DNA of 64,000 nt from an uncultured Clostridia bacterium (GTDB lineage Bacteria > Bacillota > Clostridia > UBA1381), in the NCBI GenBank assembly GCA_910585485.1, contig CAJUEZ010000002.1, positions 1-64,000 of the forward strand, written 5' to 3'. Positions 61,837-64,000 of this stretch are shown piece by piece. A program made the translations under genes and the position numbers. The first letter of the stretch is position 1. Each line of letters begins with the position of its first letter. The notes below the pieces were generated by a model, which worked only from the letters and a program-made list of their open reading frames with translations, made no database searches and was not told where the DNA came from.

Positions 61837-62392
61837 AAATTCTATACGTTCAGAAAAATCTATAATACACGCGTATGTGCAGCTTATGCAGAATAAAACC
61901 TCAAAAAGAATAACAGTCACAGATATTGTGAATAAGGCTGATTTAAACAGAAGCACATTCTACGCGCATTTTAAATCCGCGGAAGATGTGCGTGAAAGAA
62001 TACAGAAGGATGTGCTTAAGGAATTACTGGGTTCTCTGGATAAGAATGATTATAGGAATTCTCTTGCTAATCCGTATATCGCTATGGAGCATGTGATTGA
62101 CTTTTTAAAAAAAGACGAGGAAATGTATAAAATGCTTTTGAATACTCCGGGTGTAGATTCGTTTTTGAATGAACTTAGGGATATTGTCATAAAACAGTAT
62201 CTTTCTGACGAGGTGATTCTGCCGAATATACATGACAGGGAAGGCTTTGAAATGAATATGAGACTGTTTATAGGAGGGTATTTGTCGGTTGTAAAAGACT
62301 GGGCGGCAGGGAATGTCACTATACCTCTGGAACGCTGTACTCAGATAATGAGCGAGTCAATCACGCTCTGCGTCAATCAATATCTGAACTGA
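61808..62392 (+). CDS. TetR/AcrR-family transcriptional regulator
   Basis: 194 residues. N-terminal helix-turn-helix (about 28-60; ITVTDIVNKADLNRSTFYAHFKS), with the usual spacing to a ligand-binding helical domain. It overlaps the end of the surface-protein gene by 29 bases, so all three genes are co-translated. It probably senses a compound connected with the MMPL transporter and represses the operon (inference from position). GGGGAAGAA precedes the ATG. Confidence 0.9.
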   Translation: MEERQKKTYRNSIRSEKSIIHAYVQLMQNKTSKRITVTDIVNKADLNRSTFYAHFKSAEDVRERIQKDVLKELLGSLDKNDYRNSLANPYIAMEHVIDFLKKDEEMYKMLLNTPGVDSFLNELRDIVIKQYLSDEVILPNIHDREGFEMNMRLFIGGYLSVVKDWAAGNVTIPLERCTQIMSESITLCVNQYLN

Positions 62393-62410
62393 CGGAAGAA
62401 TGATATTATT

Positions 62411-62449
62411 AAAGGCGGCTTTTTCTTTAAACAGAAAAGCCGCCTCTTT
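62411..62449. terminator. Bidirectional terminator between the TetR gene and dpaB
   Basis: Stem AGGCGGCTTTTTCT / AGAAAAGCCGCCT with a 6-base loop and A/T runs on both sides. Confidence 0.88.
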
Positions 62450-62491
62450 GTAAATTGTGTGTCATTTCTTTTTCATTGGGAATCTATATAA

Positions 62492-63070
62492 TCAGCCGAG
62501 AATCGGCTGTAATTGTCTTCCTTCAAACGCCGCCTCAATCGAGTCGTTAAGCTTATCAAAGTTGGCAACGAGCGAGTTGGGCTTGTTTATGTAGTCGTCC
62601 TGAGCAAATGGCAGAAAATAAATATTTTTGCAGTTTAAAAGTGTGCCGATATTTTTCGCGGCAGTGCCGAGTCCGTCGTTTGTGGACACAGCTATAAGCA
62701 CCGGTTTTTGATTTCTTAAGTGAGCCTTCACAGCCATTGTCACAGATGTATCGGCTATACCGTTTGCTATTTTTGCAAGTGAATTGCCTGTGCATGGAAG
62801 AACAACCAAAAGGTCGAGTAGATTTTTTGGACCAATCGGTTCGGCTTCTTTTATGCTGCTGATGATTTCATTGCCCGTCATGTTTCTAATATTATGACGA
62901 AAATCCTCGGCATTTCCGAAGCGTGTGTCAGTGTTATAAGACATTTCACTCATTATCGGAATAATATTTGCGCCTGTTTGAGTCAGCATTTCCATAACGG
63001 CAACGGCTTTTTTAAAAGTGCAGAACGAGCCGCACATGGCAAAGCCTATTGTTTTATTTTCCCAATCCAA
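62492..63070 (-). CDS. dpaB: Dipicolinate synthase subunit B
   Basis: 192 residues, full length. GFAMCGSFCTFKKAVAVME, DLLVVLPCTGNSLAKIANGIADT (phosphate-binding Cys-Thr-Gly-Asn motif of the flavoprotein fold) and the C-terminal RQLQPILG match SpoVFB/DpaB. With DpaA it forms dipicolinic acid in the mother cell for the spore core. The start is TTG at 63070, 3 bases after the dpaA stop, with GGGGGTG as ribosome site. Spore formation is thus expected of this organism. Confidence 0.95.
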   Translation of the reverse strand: MDWENKTIGFAMCGSFCTFKKAVAVMEMLTQTGANIIPIMSEMSYNTDTRFGNAEDFRHNIRNMTGNEIISSIKEAEPIGPKNLLDLLVVLPCTGNSLAKIANGIADTSVTMAVKAHLRNQKPVLIAVSTNDGLGTAAKNIGTLLNCKNIYFLPFAQDDYINKPNSLVANFDKLNDSIEAAFEGRQLQPILG

Positions 63071-63073
63071 TTT

Positions 63074-63562
63074 TCACACCCCCAATTCTTTTATAATGTT
63101 CATAATCGTATCTTTAATAATTGCTCCTGATGTAACGGGCGCGATTTTCCCCGGCAATGACAATGCCCAAATAACTTTTACGCCGAAGGCTTTTGCGGCT
63201 TCGAAATCCACCCCGCCGGGTTTTGAGGCGAGGTCTATTATTATAGCGTCCTTTTTAACTCTTTCAAGCGCCTCGCTGTCCAGAATCAGTGATGGTACAG
63301 TATTAAAGATTATATCAAACTTATGTATATTATCCTTGAGTTCACCAAGTGAAAGCGGCTCATAACCGTGTCCCTCAATCATTGCAAGGTCAGCGTATTT
63401 TCTCGCCTCGACATACGTGCACGCGCCCATGCCGCATAAATCTTTTGCGAGGATTTTGCCGATTTTTCCATATCCCAAGACAAGTGTTTTACTGCCATGA
63501 AGCGTTATCGGTGTTTCAGATATTGCAATTTCGATAGCACCCTCCGCGGTAGGTAGAGTGTT
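63074..63562 (-). pseudogene. dpaA: Dipicolinate synthase subunit A, C-terminal domain only (5'-truncated dpaA)
   Basis: About 162 recognisable codons remain, beginning NTLPTAEGAIEIAISETPIT and continuing through the Rossmann loop VLGYGKIGKILAKDL, IIFNTVPSLIL and IDLASKPGGVDFE. Complete DpaA proteins are about 290-300 residues, so roughly the first 130 are missing. The open frame continues upstream to 63712 only through a hydrophobic, Phe/Leu-rich stretch with no family resemblance. The break falls near 63562. The gene may be dead, unless a separate N-terminal half exists elsewhere or the assembly joins two loci here. dpaB immediately downstream is intact. Confidence 0.8.
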
Positions 63563-63628
63563 AACTATATAGAGGAAAAAATTCAGCAATATGACAAAAT
63601 AGTGATTGCGAGAAGAGAAGATTTGTGA
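63563..63628 (+). pseudogene. 3'-end remnant of an unidentified forward-strand gene
   Basis: Directly at the dpaA break, the plus strand reads YIEEKIQQYDKIVIARREDL followed by TGA (63626-63628), with a stop in frame on the dpaA side at 63554-63556. It has the charge pattern of a soluble protein C-terminus. It is too short to name, but it supports a rearrangement joining two unrelated 3' gene ends head to head. Confidence 0.4.
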
Positions 63629-63657
63629 TAAAATTGTTACAAATAGCAGGAATACCT

Positions 63658-63686
63658 TGAAAAAAAGTGAAAAATATGTTATTGTA
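63658..63686 (+). promoter_or_regulatory. Possible promoter of the terminal permease gene
   Basis: TTGAAA 63658-63663, 17-base spacer, TATTGT 63681-63686. Confidence 0.5.
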
Positions 63687-63747
63687 GGCAATGGTTTTGT
63701 GCTCTTTGGCATAAATAAAATTCATATTTGACAAGGGGGTATTTCCT

Positions 63748-64000
63748 ATGACAGCGGCTATTTTAGCTGTTATAATATTTGTGGTAATGTTTCTGTTAAT
63801 TATCACTGAAAAATTTGAGCGCCATATAGTGACGCTTACATGCGGAGTTCTTACACTGGTACTGGTGTTTGGCTTATGTATGCACAGCGTTGGCGCGATT
63901 AAAGACACTCTTAACGTACACAGTATATTTACGTTGGATTTTTGGTATCACTCGGGTGATGCAGTGGAATCGTCAAGCGGTATAAATTGGGCTACGATAA
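63748..64000 (+). CDS. SLC13/ArsB-like permease, N-terminal fragment
   Basis: 84 codons are open to the window end. The N-terminus MTAAILAVIIFVVMFLLIITEKFERH is a membrane helix, followed by a second (TLTCGVLTLVLVFGLCMH) and a loop FWYHSGDAVESSSGINWATI leading into the conserved core outside the window. This pattern is typical of SLC13/NhaD/ArsB-like anion or ion permeases. AAGGGGG precedes the ATG by 8 bases. Nothing can be said about the substrate. Confidence 0.7.
   Translation, partial: MTAAILAVIIFVVMFLLIITEKFERHIVTLTCGVLTLVLVFGLCMHSVGAIKDTLNVHSIFTLDFWYHSGDAVESSSGINWATI

Noticed and set aside
63624..63645. TTGTGATAAAATTGTTACAA as a Rex or CRP/FNR-type site
   Set aside because: The symmetry is imperfect and the match only partial, and it overlaps the remnant stop codon; too weak to list.
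63563..63712. N-terminal extension of dpaA (hydrophobic, Phe/Leu-rich)
   Set aside because: It does not resemble DpaA and lies beyond the probable breakpoint; it is read-through of AT-rich non-coding DNA.
63561..63908. Minus-strand open frame opposite the permease start
   Set aside because: It is antisense to a membrane-protein gene with a good ribosome site; no family features.
1..64000. CRISPR arrays, tRNA/rRNA genes, insertion sequences, prophage
   Set aside because: Read through for repeat-spacer series, cloverleaf ends and transposase or integrase motifs; none seen. This was done by eye, so a divergent small RNA could be missed.

Overview
The window looks like a chromosomal segment of a low-GC, anaerobic, endospore-forming member of the Clostridia. 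The evidence is mcsB-clpC, RNase Y with YmdB, a GlgC/GlgD-type glycogen operon, an [FeFe]-hydrogenase maturase (HydG), pta-ackA, S-layer-homology (SLH) surface proteins, an ECF vitamin transporter and dipicolinate synthase genes. I found no rRNA, tRNA, CRISPR array, phage or insertion sequence. Many promoters are near-perfect sigma-A type (TTGACA-17-TATAAT), and most gene ends carry clear intrinsic terminators. All coordinates, motifs and spacings come from reading the sequence; family names come from recognising motifs, without database searches.

Layout. 1-9.2 kb: end of mcsB, clpC, then (reverse) a glycerophosphodiesterase and a secreted protein, then (forward) a Cys/Met-metabolism PLP enzyme, hflX, yigZ, a membrane-anchored protein and trxA. 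9.2-12 kb: argD-argF-GNAT behind a promoter overlapped by an arginine-repressor-type box. 12-17 kb: a secreted L,D-transpeptidase, a TauE-like permease, ymdB and rny. rny has a long structured leader, and a possible small RNA lies between rny and ymdB. 17.3-29.1 kb: a complete glycogen operon, glgB-glgC-glgD-glgA-glgP-GH13-HAD, in which GlgB and especially GlgA carry lysine-rich, histone-H1-like tails. 29.1-34 kb: pta-ackA, an orphan PduB-like microcompartment shell protein and divergent hydG. 34-39.4 kb: typA, a Zn/Cd-type P1B-ATPase with an SmtB/ArsR-type operator, and a DRE-TIM aldolase.

39.4-48.9 kb is the most interesting locus. A cobalamin riboswitch with a terminator platform precedes five genes. 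They encode a 917-residue SLH-anchored protein with two DUF4430 (transcobalamin C-terminal-like) domains flanking an alpha/alpha-barrel-like region, a second alpha/alpha plus SLH protein, a membrane-anchored acidic DUF4430 protein, EcfT, and a fused EcfA-EcfA-S polypeptide. I read this as a corrinoid capture-and-uptake system whose surface receptor resembles a Gram-positive intrinsic factor/transcobalamin.

49-56 kb: small membrane and acetyltransferase genes, KDPG aldolase plus KDG kinase, a DUF2752 protein, a membrane glycosyltransferase, trxB and a coupled amidohydrolase. 56-62.4 kb: an operon of an MMPL/RND transporter, a 1105-residue GLUG/coiled-coil surface protein and a TetR regulator. 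62.5-64 kb: dpaB and a dpaA that lacks its N-terminal domain at what looks like a rearrangement junction, then the start of a permease running off the window.
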